In this document: positions 16,300 to 23,512 of the stretch, in pieces
Layout: every line of letters starts with the position of its first letter
Position numbering within the stretch: position 1 is the first letter of the stretch
Made by a program: the position numbers and the translations under genes
Notes under the pieces: generated by a model
What the model saw: the letters and a program-made list of their open reading frames with translations, nothing else
What the model was told of the DNA's origin: nothing
Database searches by the model: none
Source: Leptothoe sp034932105
Lineage (GTDB): Bacteria > Cyanobacteriota > Cyanobacteriia > Phormidesmidales > Phormidesmidaceae
DNA length: 64,000 bases
Assembly (NCBI RefSeq): GCF_034932105.1
Contig: NZ_JAYGIG010000114.1
Span: 62,001 to 126,000, forward strand
Direction: 5' to 3'

Positions 16300-18264
16300 A
16301 TGGGTATGAATCTGGGGCGATGGTTGGGGCGTGGCTGCCGCTGGTTAGGGGGGCTGATGCTAGTGTTGGGGCTGGCGCTGGCTACGGTATCGCCGGGGGT
16401 AGCCCAGCCATCTGACGAGGTGGCCTCATCTGGCGCGATCGCAAATGTGGTGATCGATGGCCGGGTGCTAGTAGAGCTGGGCAGCATTGATGGGTTTACG
16501 GCCAAGGAACGAGCAGAGCTTGCTAACCAGGCCCTGGAGCAAGTGTTGGCGGATTCTGTTCGGCAGTCCAGCCCGCCGCCGCCGATTCGGGTGAGGACCC
16601 GGCAGCAGGATGGTGTGGTGACGTTGTGGGCCAATGGGCGTCATTTGCTGACGGTAACCAGGGGTGACTTGATGGCCGGGGTGCCGCCCCAGGTGCAGGC
16701 GGAACTGTGGGCTAAGCGGTTGCAAGCCGCGTTGGATCGGGCTCAGATAGAACGGCAACCTGCCTATCAGCGGCGGGTGGCCTGGTTGAGTTTGGGGGTG
16801 GTGGGCATTGCTATTGCTGTCTGGGCTTTGCTCCATAACGTTCGGCGCTGGCTGTGGCGGTGGCATACCCGCAGTGGCAAAACCTTGCCCCTGTGGATGT
16901 TGCCCTCTTTGTTGTTGGCTCAGGTGCTGGTGTGGATGGTCGCTGGGGTTTACCTCTGCGAACTGTTTCCCATTGCCCGGTCGCACCGATATCAGATTTT
17001 TCAGTTTTTAGGCCGCACCTTTACTGGCCCCCTATTGGATATTGATGGCCAGGGATATTCCCTGGTGGATGTATTCCGGCTGGTGCTGCTCACCTTGGTC
17101 CTGTGGATTGGGGTGAGAATTGTTACTTCGGTGGTGAAGTCGCGGTTTTTGCAGGCGGCTATTCCGGATCGGGGGGTGCAGGATGCGATCGCAACCCTCA
17201 TGCAGGTCGGTCTGACAGGTCTTGGCCTTTTCCTGATTTTGCAGGTGTTGGGCATTGACCTCAGCGCCTTAGCAATTCTGGCCAGTGTGGTCGGTGTGGG
17301 TGTGGGCTTTGGCCTGCAAAAGATCGCCAACGATATTGTCAGCGGCTGGGTGATGCTCTTCGAGCGTTCGATTCAGGTGGGGGATTTTATTAATCTGGGG
17401 GATTTGGCTGGGACGGTGGAACGCATCGGCGCGCGCAGTACGGAAATTCGTACCCTGGATCGGGTGTCGATCATCGTGCCCAATGGGGATCTGCTGGCGA
17501 ATAAGGTGATCAACTGGAGCCATGGTAATCCGGTGTCCCAGGTGCATTTGCCCTTGGGGGTGGCCTACGGTTCCGATATTCGCCAGGTGCATACGGCGGT
17601 GATGGAGGTGGCGGGTGCTCACCCTAGTGTGTTGCAATATCCCCGGCCTCGGCTGCGGTTTCTTGGTTTTGGTGATAGTTCCCTGGATTTTGATGTGCTG
17701 GTGTGGATTCGGGACCCACGGCTGCAGTTTGATCTAAAAAGCGATCTTTACTACATGCTGGAGGCGCATTTTCGGCGGCACCACATTGAGATTCCATTTC
17801 CCCAGCAGGATTTGAATATTCGGTCGCTCCAGGTTGATCCGGTTGTCTGGACCCAGGGGATACAGCAGGCAGAGGGCGGGCGGCAAAAGCCAGAAAAAAC
17901 AGCTGGGCTCGGGTCTAGTGGGCTAATGCCTAATGATCTGTTGGCGGATGTGCGGGACTATTCGAGTTTGTTGGAGAGTCATCAGCGGTTGCAGGATGCG
18001 GTGCTGGAGCGACTGGTGAAACAGATGCGGTCGGCCGGTGGGGTGGATATTCAGGATCGGCGGTTTCGGTTAACGGTGTATCAGCATTGTTTTGTGGGGA
18101 GTGAGGTGGTGACGTGGCTGGCTAAGACGCAGAATGCGACGCGGGAGGCAGCGGTGAGGATTGGTCAGTCGCTGGTGGAGAAGGGGGTGTTTCACCATGT
18201 GACGGATGAGCATCCGTTTAAGGATGAGTATTTGTTTTATCGGTTTTATGAGGATGAACTGTAG
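16300..18264 (+). CDS. MscS-family mechanosensitive channel with C-terminal DEP domain
   Basis: 654 residues from ATG 16300 (an ATG two codons later and a TTG two codons earlier are alternatives). Order of parts: signal peptide or first helix (LGGLMLVLGLALATVSPGVA, about 15-36), a periplasmic segment to about 155, four or five membrane helices between 160 and 320, then the MscS pore helix and beta domain (GVGVGFGLQKIANDIVSGWV near 335-353; VPNGDLLANKVINWS), then about 565-654 a DEP domain (FRLTVYQHCFVGSEVVTWLA, ending YRFYEDEL). MscS channels release osmolytes on membrane tension. DEP domains in bacteria are rare adaptors for membrane or signalling partners, so the fusion suggests gating linked to another signal. 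Most small MscS proteins lack both extensions. Confidence 0.9.
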   Translation: MGMNLGRWLGRGCRWLGGLMLVLGLALATVSPGVAQPSDEVASSGAIANVVIDGRVLVELGSIDGFTAKERAELANQALEQVLADSVRQSSPPPPIRVRTRQQDGVVTLWANGRHLLTVTRGDLMAGVPPQVQAELWAKRLQAALDRAQIERQPAYQRRVAWLSLGVVGIAIAVWALLHNVRRWLWRWHTRSGKTLPLWMLPSLLLAQVLVWMVAGVYLCELFPIARSHRYQIFQFLGRTFTGPLLDIDGQGYSLVDVFRLVLLTLVLWIGVRIVTSVVKSRFLQAAIPDRGVQDAIATLMQVGLTGLGLFLILQVLGIDLSALAILASVVGVGVGFGLQKIANDIVSGWVMLFERSIQVGDFINLGDLAGTVERIGARSTEIRTLDRVSIIVPNGDLLANKVINWSHGNPVSQVHLPLGVAYGSDIRQVHTAVMEVAGAHPSVLQYPRPRLRFLGFGDSSLDFDVLVWIRDPRLQFDLKSDLYYMLEAHFRRHHIEIPFPQQDLNIRSLQVDPVVWTQGIQQAEGGRQKPEKTAGLGSSGLMPNDLLADVRDYSSLLESHQRLQDAVLERLVKQMRSAGGVDIQDRRFRLTVYQHCFVGSEVVTWLAKTQNATREAAVRIGQSLVEKGVFHHVTDEHPFKDEYLFYRFYEDEL

Positions 18265-18378
18265 GAGGAGTCTATTTCCTGGCGTTGCTGATTCCAGATA
18301 TGAACCGAGCGCTGTAGGTATTAGAGCCTTGTTCAAATTTTTGCCAAGTCATGCCCCGATTCAGCAACGCCTATTGCC

Positions 18379-18750
18379 TTAGGGTTCACGGCGGATGTGG
18401 TCGCCGGTTAGGTTGGTGCGATAGATGTAGGTTTCATTGGTGGCGGTATCTATGGCTTCGACTTGCCAGCCTTCGGTGAGGGCGGCGAGGCAGCTTTCGG
18501 CGGGGCCGCCGAGGCCGAGGCAGCCGTCGGACCAAGTTTGGCGGCTGGAGTTTTGGATGGTGATTTGGTTGGTGGGGACGCCGAGGTGGTTGGCGAGGTC
18601 GGTGCGGATTTGGGTGGGGATGTTGTTGGGTAGGGTGTCTGGGGGTAAGTCGGCCATCGGCGGGTTGGGAACGGGCTCGGGTGGTTGGGGTTGGAGGGTG
18701 CAGCTGAGGAGGAGTGGAACGCTCAGCAATAGTAGGGGGATAAAGCGCAT
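18379..18750 (-). CDS. Small secreted lipoprotein, function unknown
   Basis: A 123-residue protein with an N-terminal lipoprotein signal: MRFIPLLLLSVPLLLSC gives a lipobox LLSC with cysteine at residue 17, so it should be lipid-anchored after export. A Pro-rich linker (PQPPEPVPNPP) leads to a compact domain with QTWSDGCLGLGGPAESC and GWQVEAIDTATNETYIYRTN. That motif (TW.DGCLGLG....C...V.GW.V) recurs in exported proteins of many cyanobacteria, with the two cysteines probably forming a disulfide. No enzymatic motif is visible. It converges on the MscS-DEP gene, 114 bases away. Confidence 0.75.
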   Translation of the reverse strand: MRFIPLLLLSVPLLLSCTLQPQPPEPVPNPPMADLPPDTLPNNIPTQIRTDLANHLGVPTNQITIQNSSRQTWSDGCLGLGGPAESCLAALTEGWQVEAIDTATNETYIYRTNLTGDHIRREP

Positions 18751-18896
18751 GGTTAGACCTCTTGAAGTGGATGGGTCTACTCTAGCTTTGGGGGTTGGGG
18801 CGGAGGGGTTGGTTACGATTTTTGAGACGATGAGCTTTTGGTAGTTTGTCTATTGCTGTACCAAAAACTTGGCGTGATCCCTCTGGGGTAGCGGGT

Positions 18897-19192
18897 TTAA
18901 TCTATTTCTCCAGCTAGTCTAAGTGCTTCGGTGATGATTGATTGACTCAGCCACATTCCCTGTTTCTGTAATGAATCTAATATGGGCTGAATCGTGGGAA
19001 TCAGCTTTTGTTGCTTGGCTTTTATCAAGACACCAAGGGTGCCTGTGTATTTGAGTTTGTAGAGACTGGCGATTTTTGCACTGCGGTTGGGGTAAAAACT
19101 TGCCCATATAGCTTTGGCAAGAGATCTAGCTGGCATGCTTGGTGTAAGTAAAGCAGTGGCGAGGTGTTGACGATAACAATTGGCTTAGGCAT
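18897..19192 (-). pseudogene. DUF3368 (PIN-like) toxin remnant, internally deleted and frameshifted
   Basis: Two frames together read as one toxin. The N-terminal part, from ATG 19192 (MPKPIVIVNTSPLLYLHQA through KLYGQVFTPTAVQ), holds the first Asp/Asn-type position of a PIN fold. After TAVQ the frame runs into an unrelated tail and stops at 19025. The C-terminal part (KYTGTLGVLIKAKQQKLIP through EALRLAGEID, stop at 18897) continues in another frame. In intact DUF3368 proteins roughly 80 residues carrying further acidic residues of the active site lie between these parts; they are missing here. A deletion that is not a multiple of three explains both features. The toxin is therefore probably inactive. 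Its start overlaps the antitoxin stop by 8 bases, the normal arrangement of this module. Confidence 0.8.
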
Positions 19193-19436
19193 TGCTAACG
19201 TCTTGGGCAAGTTGCTGAGGTGTTAGGTCGAAGGGGGAAACTTGGTATTGGCCGATGGTTATTAAAAATAAAACCCGTGATAGTCCTGCTAGCTGGGCTG
19301 CCCGACCAGAGGATAGCTTGCCGAGTTCAAATAGCTTGATGGCGGCCATCAGGCACAGTTGCTGATGGATGGTTTGTTTGGTTTCTTTGAGGCTGATGAG
19401 GACTTCATCAGGGACTTCGATTTGGATGAGGCTCAT
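19185..19436 (-). CDS. UPF0175 family antitoxin
   Basis: An 83-residue protein matching UPF0175, the usual partner of DUF3368 PIN-like toxins in cyanobacteria and archaea. Visible features: an acidic N-terminus (MSLIQIEVPDEVLISLKET), then a helical DNA-binding-like segment AAIKLFELGKLSSGRAAQLAG and the tail SPFDLTPQQLAQDV. It appears full length. The toxin downstream is broken, so this antitoxin is an orphan that may persist as a regulator or be decaying slowly. Position and overlap with the toxin remnant make the assignment strong. Confidence 0.85.
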   Translation of the reverse strand: MSLIQIEVPDEVLISLKETKQTIHQQLCLMAAIKLFELGKLSSGRAAQLAGLSRVLFLITIGQYQVSPFDLTPQQLAQDVSNA

Positions 19437-19461
19437 GGGCCATTAGGATAGTTGTTAGTGT

Positions 19462-21228
19462 CTAGCTTAGCTCAGTGGGATTAATGAGGTCTGAGAAGCG
19501 TGGGTCGTGGTGGAGGGGGGCAAAGTCTTCGTCATCAGCAATTTCAGCTTTGCGAGCTTGGTCTAATTGAATAGATTTTTCTAAATAATCAAGGGCTTGA
19601 TTTGGATTGTCACCGAGCAGAAAATACAACGCCATGCTTTCCAGAGCTGTGGTGTTTTCAGGATTCAGTTCAAGGGCTTTATCTAGACTCTTCTTTGCCT
19701 CAGAAAGTTGATCCAACTTAAGATATGAATAACCTTGACCAATCCATGCATAGTCATTATCAGGTTTGGCTTTCAAAATCTCGCCACAGTTCGAAAGTGC
19801 TTCATGATATTTTTTAGCCCCGATCAAGGCAAAACCTTTCAAGATTAAAACCTCTGGGACAGGAGATGTATAGGTTGAAGCCTGATCAAAACTTAAGATC
19901 GCTTCCTCATAAAATTCTAGAGAAAGTAGGGATATACCTTTGCCATAGAGCGCTTCGTGTAGGTCCGGTTTGATGGCTAACGCCGCGTCATAGGCCAGGA
20001 TCGCGTCCTCGTAGCGGCCCATATTAGCCAACGAATTGCCCTTGTTATAGAGCGCTTCGTGTAGGTCCGGTTTGATAGCTAACGCCGCGTCATAGGCCAG
20101 GATCGCGTCCTCGTAGCGGCCCATATTAGCCAACGAATTGCCCTTGTTAGAGAGCGCTTCGTGTTTGTCCGGTTTGATGGCTAACGCCGCGTCATAGGCC
20201 AGGATCGCGTCCTCGTAGCGGCCCATATTATCCAACGATATGCCCTTGTTATAGAGCGCTTCGTGTTTGTCCGGTTTGATGGCTAACGCCGCGTCATAGG
20301 CCTGGATCGCGTCCTCGTAGCGGCCCATATTAGCCAACGAATTGCCCTTGTTAGAGAGCGCTGCGTGTTTGTCCGGTTTGATGGCTAACGCCGCGTCATA
20401 GGCCTGGATCGCGTCCTCGTCGCGGCCATCAGCAGCATAAATATTGCCTTGTTCAAACCTTAAACTCGCAACTTCCTCATCTTCAAGACTTCCCTCAGAA
20501 ACCAGATCATTAATTTCAAAAATACGCTCCCGCCGCTGGGCAGAGGACCAACTGAGATACTCTTCATAATCTCCTTCTTGCAAAATTTGCTGCGATTTTT
20601 GTTGTATCTCTGCATCGGGTGACACAAACTCCCACACCCCAGCCCGCCAATCAAAAAAGTCAGGAGCCTTCCGCACCAGATACTTAATTGCATAGCGCGG
20701 CACTAAAAAGACAAAACATAGGGGAAACGTTTCCTTCAAAATCTCCCGTTGCAAATTTAGCTGCCCCAACAAGCGCGGAATCTTGTCCTCAGCATAAAAG
20801 TCTTGGGCCGTATAGGTGCGTTCTGGTCCCGGCTCCATATAGTCAATTAACGACTTCTCTAAACCCGTAATAAACAAAACGTCAGTTTGGTCAATATCCG
20901 GCTCCGCTTGCAACAATTGATATAAATCCGTCACCGATTTATCCAATGCCAGCCGATTAAATCGCTTGCCACCAATATCTTTCTTTATACGCTTTAGCAG
21001 CCGTTCCCCCTCAGCTGGAGAACATTGCAAAAATAGCAGCCCAAACCCCTTAGCCCAGCGAATTGACCGTAGCAGTGCTGAATATTCTTGGTCCACCGAA
21101 GGCTCTAGGTCTTTATCCCAATCCCCATCCCATTCAGACTCGTCTATTGTGCTACTTTCAGGTTCCTTGATGAACTTAGAAGTCAAGCGTCGCCAAACTG
21201 TTGATAACAACGAATTACCGTTCTGCAT
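19462..21228 (-). CDS. TPR protein with degenerate P-loop-ATPase-like N-terminal domain
   Basis: 588 residues. Residues about 55-200 read like a STAND/AAA core without a working P-loop: GLLFLQCSPAEGERLL (62-77) stands where Walker A would be, DVLFITGLEKSL (116-127) resembles Walker B, and a hydrophobic strand plus APDFFDWR (188-195) follows. Residues about 245-570 are TPRs. Five units are near-identical copies of the 34-residue repeat (DAALAIKPDKHEALYNKGN), encoded by 102-bp DNA repeats. The protein is 4 bases downstream of a true P-loop ATPase gene and is surely co-transcribed with it. Inference: the pair forms a sensor or effector complex in which the ATPase acts with a TPR receptor. No catalytic effector domain is visible. 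Function unassigned. Confidence 0.8.
   Translation of the reverse strand: MQNGNSLLSTVWRRLTSKFIKEPESSTIDESEWDGDWDKDLEPSVDQEYSALLRSIRWAKGFGLLFLQCSPAEGERLLKRIKKDIGGKRFNRLALDKSVTDLYQLLQAEPDIDQTDVLFITGLEKSLIDYMEPGPERTYTAQDFYAEDKIPRLLGQLNLQREILKETFPLCFVFLVPRYAIKYLVRKAPDFFDWRAGVWEFVSPDAEIQQKSQQILQEGDYEEYLSWSSAQRRERIFEINDLVSEGSLEDEEVASLRFEQGNIYAADGRDEDAIQAYDAALAIKPDKHAALSNKGNSLANMGRYEDAIQAYDAALAIKPDKHEALYNKGISLDNMGRYEDAILAYDAALAIKPDKHEALSNKGNSLANMGRYEDAILAYDAALAIKPDLHEALYNKGNSLANMGRYEDAILAYDAALAIKPDLHEALYGKGISLLSLEFYEEAILSFDQASTYTSPVPEVLILKGFALIGAKKYHEALSNCGEILKAKPDNDYAWIGQGYSYLKLDQLSEAKKSLDKALELNPENTTALESMALYFLLGDNPNQALDYLEKSIQLDQARKAEIADDEDFAPLHHDPRFSDLINPTELS
19951..20460. repeat. Five tandem 102-bp repeats encoding identical TPR units
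   Basis: Repeat units begin at 19951, 20053, 20155, 20257 and 20359, each exactly 102 bp apart and differing at only a few bases (for example TTAGAGAG versus TTATAGAG, GTAGG versus GTTTG). The fifth copy diverges after about 20430. Because 102 is a multiple of three, gain or loss of units keeps the frame and changes the number of TPRs. Near-identity at DNA level, including synonymous sites, shows recent duplication or gene conversion. Confidence 0.95.
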
Positions 21229-21232
21229 AATT

Positions 21233-22561
21233 CTATAGATCTCCCAATGCAGACTTAAATTCTTTCACGCCCCGCAATAAGGGATGTACATCTCGCCAAC
21301 AAACAATCTCGTTGTCATCGTCCAGATAGCGATATTCCAAAATGCAGCGGTTAAACAACAGATTACGATGGGCCTGATCGTTCAAAATCTCTTTCGTTTT
21401 ATGAACTGTAGCTAACAGCGCCCACTGATCATCATTCACCGTATTGCGATACACATTGCGCGCTTTAGTGACGGCTAACCGTGCTGCCCGTTTAGTAATG
21501 GGCAACCTATCACTTTGCTTGATCGCTTCCTGGGCCATCTGCATCAGATTACGCATGTGGCCACCGCTCATCAAACACATCTGGTCCAGTGTTTCCGGGT
21601 CATCAAACACATCCCCCACCAGCTGCGTCGTATTCGCCAAGCCATTGTCATCAAACACCCGCTGCCGCACGAGATCCCGCATCACTGCCAGACCAGGCTC
21701 ACAAACCGTGCCATCTTGGTGCCGCACCATCACCATGGGTAGCACCGGAATCTCCGCATCATAGATATCCCGCAAATCTGCCCCACGCTTGGAATACACC
21801 AAGGAAATCGGCACCGTATAAATCACATGGCAACCCAGCATCTTTAGCTGTTCGCTGCGGTCCACAAAAATTTGCTCATGGTTGCTGGATTCATTCTCTC
21901 GCTTAATCGGCGGAATCCGGTCCAGACTGTCCACAATCAATACCAACTTATCGGTGGTCTGCTGGGGCGTTTGCTGCATCGCCTCAGTAATAAAAGCATT
22001 GAGCGCATTAATCAAAGACGGCGTATGGGGCTCCACAATTTTACGAATCTGAGCACGAGCCGTTGGGCTTACCTTGAGGGTGGTGGTCAGCTTCGTGAAA
22101 GGTACGTCTACGCCAATTTCATCCCCCAAGGCCACTTCACTTTGCAAGGCATCTATTAGCTCTGTCTTGCGCGATCTCAACCAGCTTTTAATCGGTGTTT
22201 CGTCACCTTTCAGGGCGTTTAACAAATTGCGGGTACAGGCCAGCAAAATATCCGTATACTGCACATCTTCGGGGTCAATGTCCGCTTCTTCCGCCGCGAA
22301 GTAAACTACCTGATACCCCTTTTCGACCAAACTTGCCTGCAGGCGTAGTAACTCGGTGGATTTGCCCGCCCCCCGATGTCCCGTATACAGCTGATGGGTA
22401 ATGCGGTCGGCATAGGTAATCTGCCGACCCACATCGATTAAAATGTCCTCCTCGCCCCGCACCTGGCTACAGTTCACATACACCGGATCTCCCGCTTGCA
22501 ACGGCTCAAACGGATCAAAGGAGTTGTAGATATTCTTCAGGATTTCAAAATCGGTCGGCAT
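21233..22561 (-). CDS. P-loop ATPase (AAA/STAND-like) partner of the TPR protein
   Basis: 442 residues. Walker A is GHRGAGKST at 61-69, preceded by an N-terminal segment with SFDPFEPLQAGDPVYV; Walker B is KLVLIVDSLDRI at 205-216, followed by the strand CHVIYTVPISLVYS. The C-terminal third (from about residue 320) is helical and ends with a likely winged-helix segment (FNRCILEYRYLDDDNEIVCW). This resembles cyanobacterial ATPases found beside TPR or other repeat proteins, broadly STAND or KAP type. Such NTPases often act in signalling or anti-phage defence, but no nuclease, TIR or other effector is seen here. The stop is 4 bases before the TPR gene start. Role is inferred only from architecture. 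Confidence 0.78.
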   Translation of the reverse strand: MPTDFEILKNIYNSFDPFEPLQAGDPVYVNCSQVRGEEDILIDVGRQITYADRITHQLYTGHRGAGKSTELLRLQASLVEKGYQVVYFAAEEADIDPEDVQYTDILLACTRNLLNALKGDETPIKSWLRSRKTELIDALQSEVALGDEIGVDVPFTKLTTTLKVSPTARAQIRKIVEPHTPSLINALNAFITEAMQQTPQQTTDKLVLIVDSLDRIPPIKRENESSNHEQIFVDRSEQLKMLGCHVIYTVPISLVYSKRGADLRDIYDAEIPVLPMVMVRHQDGTVCEPGLAVMRDLVRQRVFDDNGLANTTQLVGDVFDDPETLDQMCLMSGGHMRNLMQMAQEAIKQSDRLPITKRAARLAVTKARNVYRNTVNDDQWALLATVHKTKEILNDQAHRNLLFNRCILEYRYLDDDNEIVCWRDVHPLLRGVKEFKSALGDL

Positions 22562-23031
22562 AGTATCCCAGACGTGGCAAAGTCTTGAGTTAGAGCAGAT
22601 TACCCGGAGGTTGGGTGGAGCTAGCTTAACCTATATTTCTGATCCTAACCCCATTGGCGAAACCCAACAATCCTGATGGTTTTATGCCTGATGAAACCTA
22701 TGGCGATTGAGGTGGCAACCCCTATATGAAATTCGGATAATGGGGCGAAAAATCTTGGCTGTTGGGTTTCATGGTCTGGGGGGCCAAAAATGCTGGAATT
22801 TAGGCGCAAATCTAACCCAATCTACGGGGCACTCGGCATTCTGGCTGTGGCGATTATTTATCACGTTTCGCCCATTGACTGAGTACAAATGTGCCCGTAT
22901 TCTTTTCTATCAAGCCGCGCTCGGTGCGGTGATCATACAGAACTCAATCTTTGGCACCGTTGGTGAGTGCGGCAACACCCAACCAACGGCTAACCCCCGC
23001 TGATCCAGACAGTCGGAGGCTTTGGTTATGG
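22562..23031. other. Intergenic region upstream of the ATPase gene and the small + strand gene
   Basis: About 470 bases between divergent genes, followed by the structured leader at 23032. A 98-codon open frame at 22707-23003 lacks a ribosome binding site and any recognisable motif and is not called. No repeat or terminator was seen. Confidence 0.5.
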
Positions 23032-23118
23032 TACCTTAGCTGTCCCGATGTGCCTATTTCGGGGCAGCTAAGGAGCGAGTTCTGGCTTCCTTGTCCTGTT
23101 CTAGTAGGAAACCAGAAC
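23032..23118 (+). promoter_or_regulatory. Two strong hairpins in the 5' leader of the 108-residue gene
   Basis: Hairpin 1: 23032-23046 pairs with 23057-23071, a 15-bp stem with a single G-U pair (CCTTAGCTGTCCCGA / TCGGGGCAGCTAAGG) and a 10-base loop. Hairpin 2: GTTCTGGCTTCC (23077-23088) pairs with GGAAACCAGAAC (23107-23118) with one mismatch. The only Shine-Dalgarno-like sequence, AGGAA at 23106-23110, is in the second stem, 9 bases before ATG 23120. This could control translation, or hairpin 1 could act as an attenuator. No known riboswitch class was recognised. Confidence 0.5.
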
Positions 23119-23119
23119 C

Positions 23120-23446
23120 ATGCCCGTTACCACTCAACTGCCGTCTGTCCTCCAGACCGCAGCCCTGTCCGCAGTGCCATCCACCGCAGCACCGTCCGCC
23201 TTCCTCGAGGACGTGCCTGCCCCCGTCGTCCTACCCGCCATCCCAGCGACCACTTCCCCTTTTCAACCCGACAAAGTCCGCCATCTCATCTTCGGCACCC
23301 TCGCCGCCATCCAGCTCACCATCAAGGAGTTGCATAAACGCGGCTACGCCGAACCCAACGACTGGAGCCAGCCTCTGCCCACCGGACGCCCCGGTGAAGT
23401 GATGGCTATTTTGACCAAACGGGTTGAGGAACTCCCCCAACCGTAG
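23120..23446 (+). CDS. Conserved cyanobacterial small protein, unknown function
   Basis: A 108-residue protein. The first half is Ala/Pro/Thr-rich and low complexity, with no signal peptide. The second half, from about residue 50, is a compact conserved-looking block with RHLIFGTLAAIQLTIKELHK, RGYAEPNDWSQPLPTGRP and GEVMAILTKRV. I recall this block from short hypothetical proteins of many cyanobacteria, which supports it as a real gene. ATG 23120 follows AGGAA at 23106-23110. The gene sits in a structured leader context and converges on the hsp70-like gene. No domain of known function is recognised. Confidence 0.7.
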   Translation: MPVTTQLPSVLQTAALSAVPSTAAPSAFLEDVPAPVVLPAIPATTSPFQPDKVRHLIFGTLAAIQLTIKELHKRGYAEPNDWSQPLPTGRPGEVMAILTKRVEELPQP

Positions 23447-23487
23447 GTTGGCGTTGAGCCCCGCAAAAACCCACTAATCTGACCCCC

Positions 23488-23512
23488 TAGGGCACCCACC
23501 AGGGTGCCCCTA
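23488..23512. repeat. Small palindromic element, TAGGG...CCCTA type
   Basis: GGGCACCC (23490-23497) pairs with GGGTGCCC (23502-23509) around ACCA, with flanking TA bases extending the stem. It lies at the 3' ends of the two convergent genes and could terminate transcription. The TAGGGG...CCCCTA pattern recurs at 25113-25140 and 39337-39361 and resembles small dispersed palindromes common in cyanobacterial genomes. Confidence 0.6.

Noticed and set aside
22707..23003. 98-codon frame in the ATPase upstream region
   Set aside because: No ribosome binding site, no recognisable motif, and it overlaps the likely promoter area.
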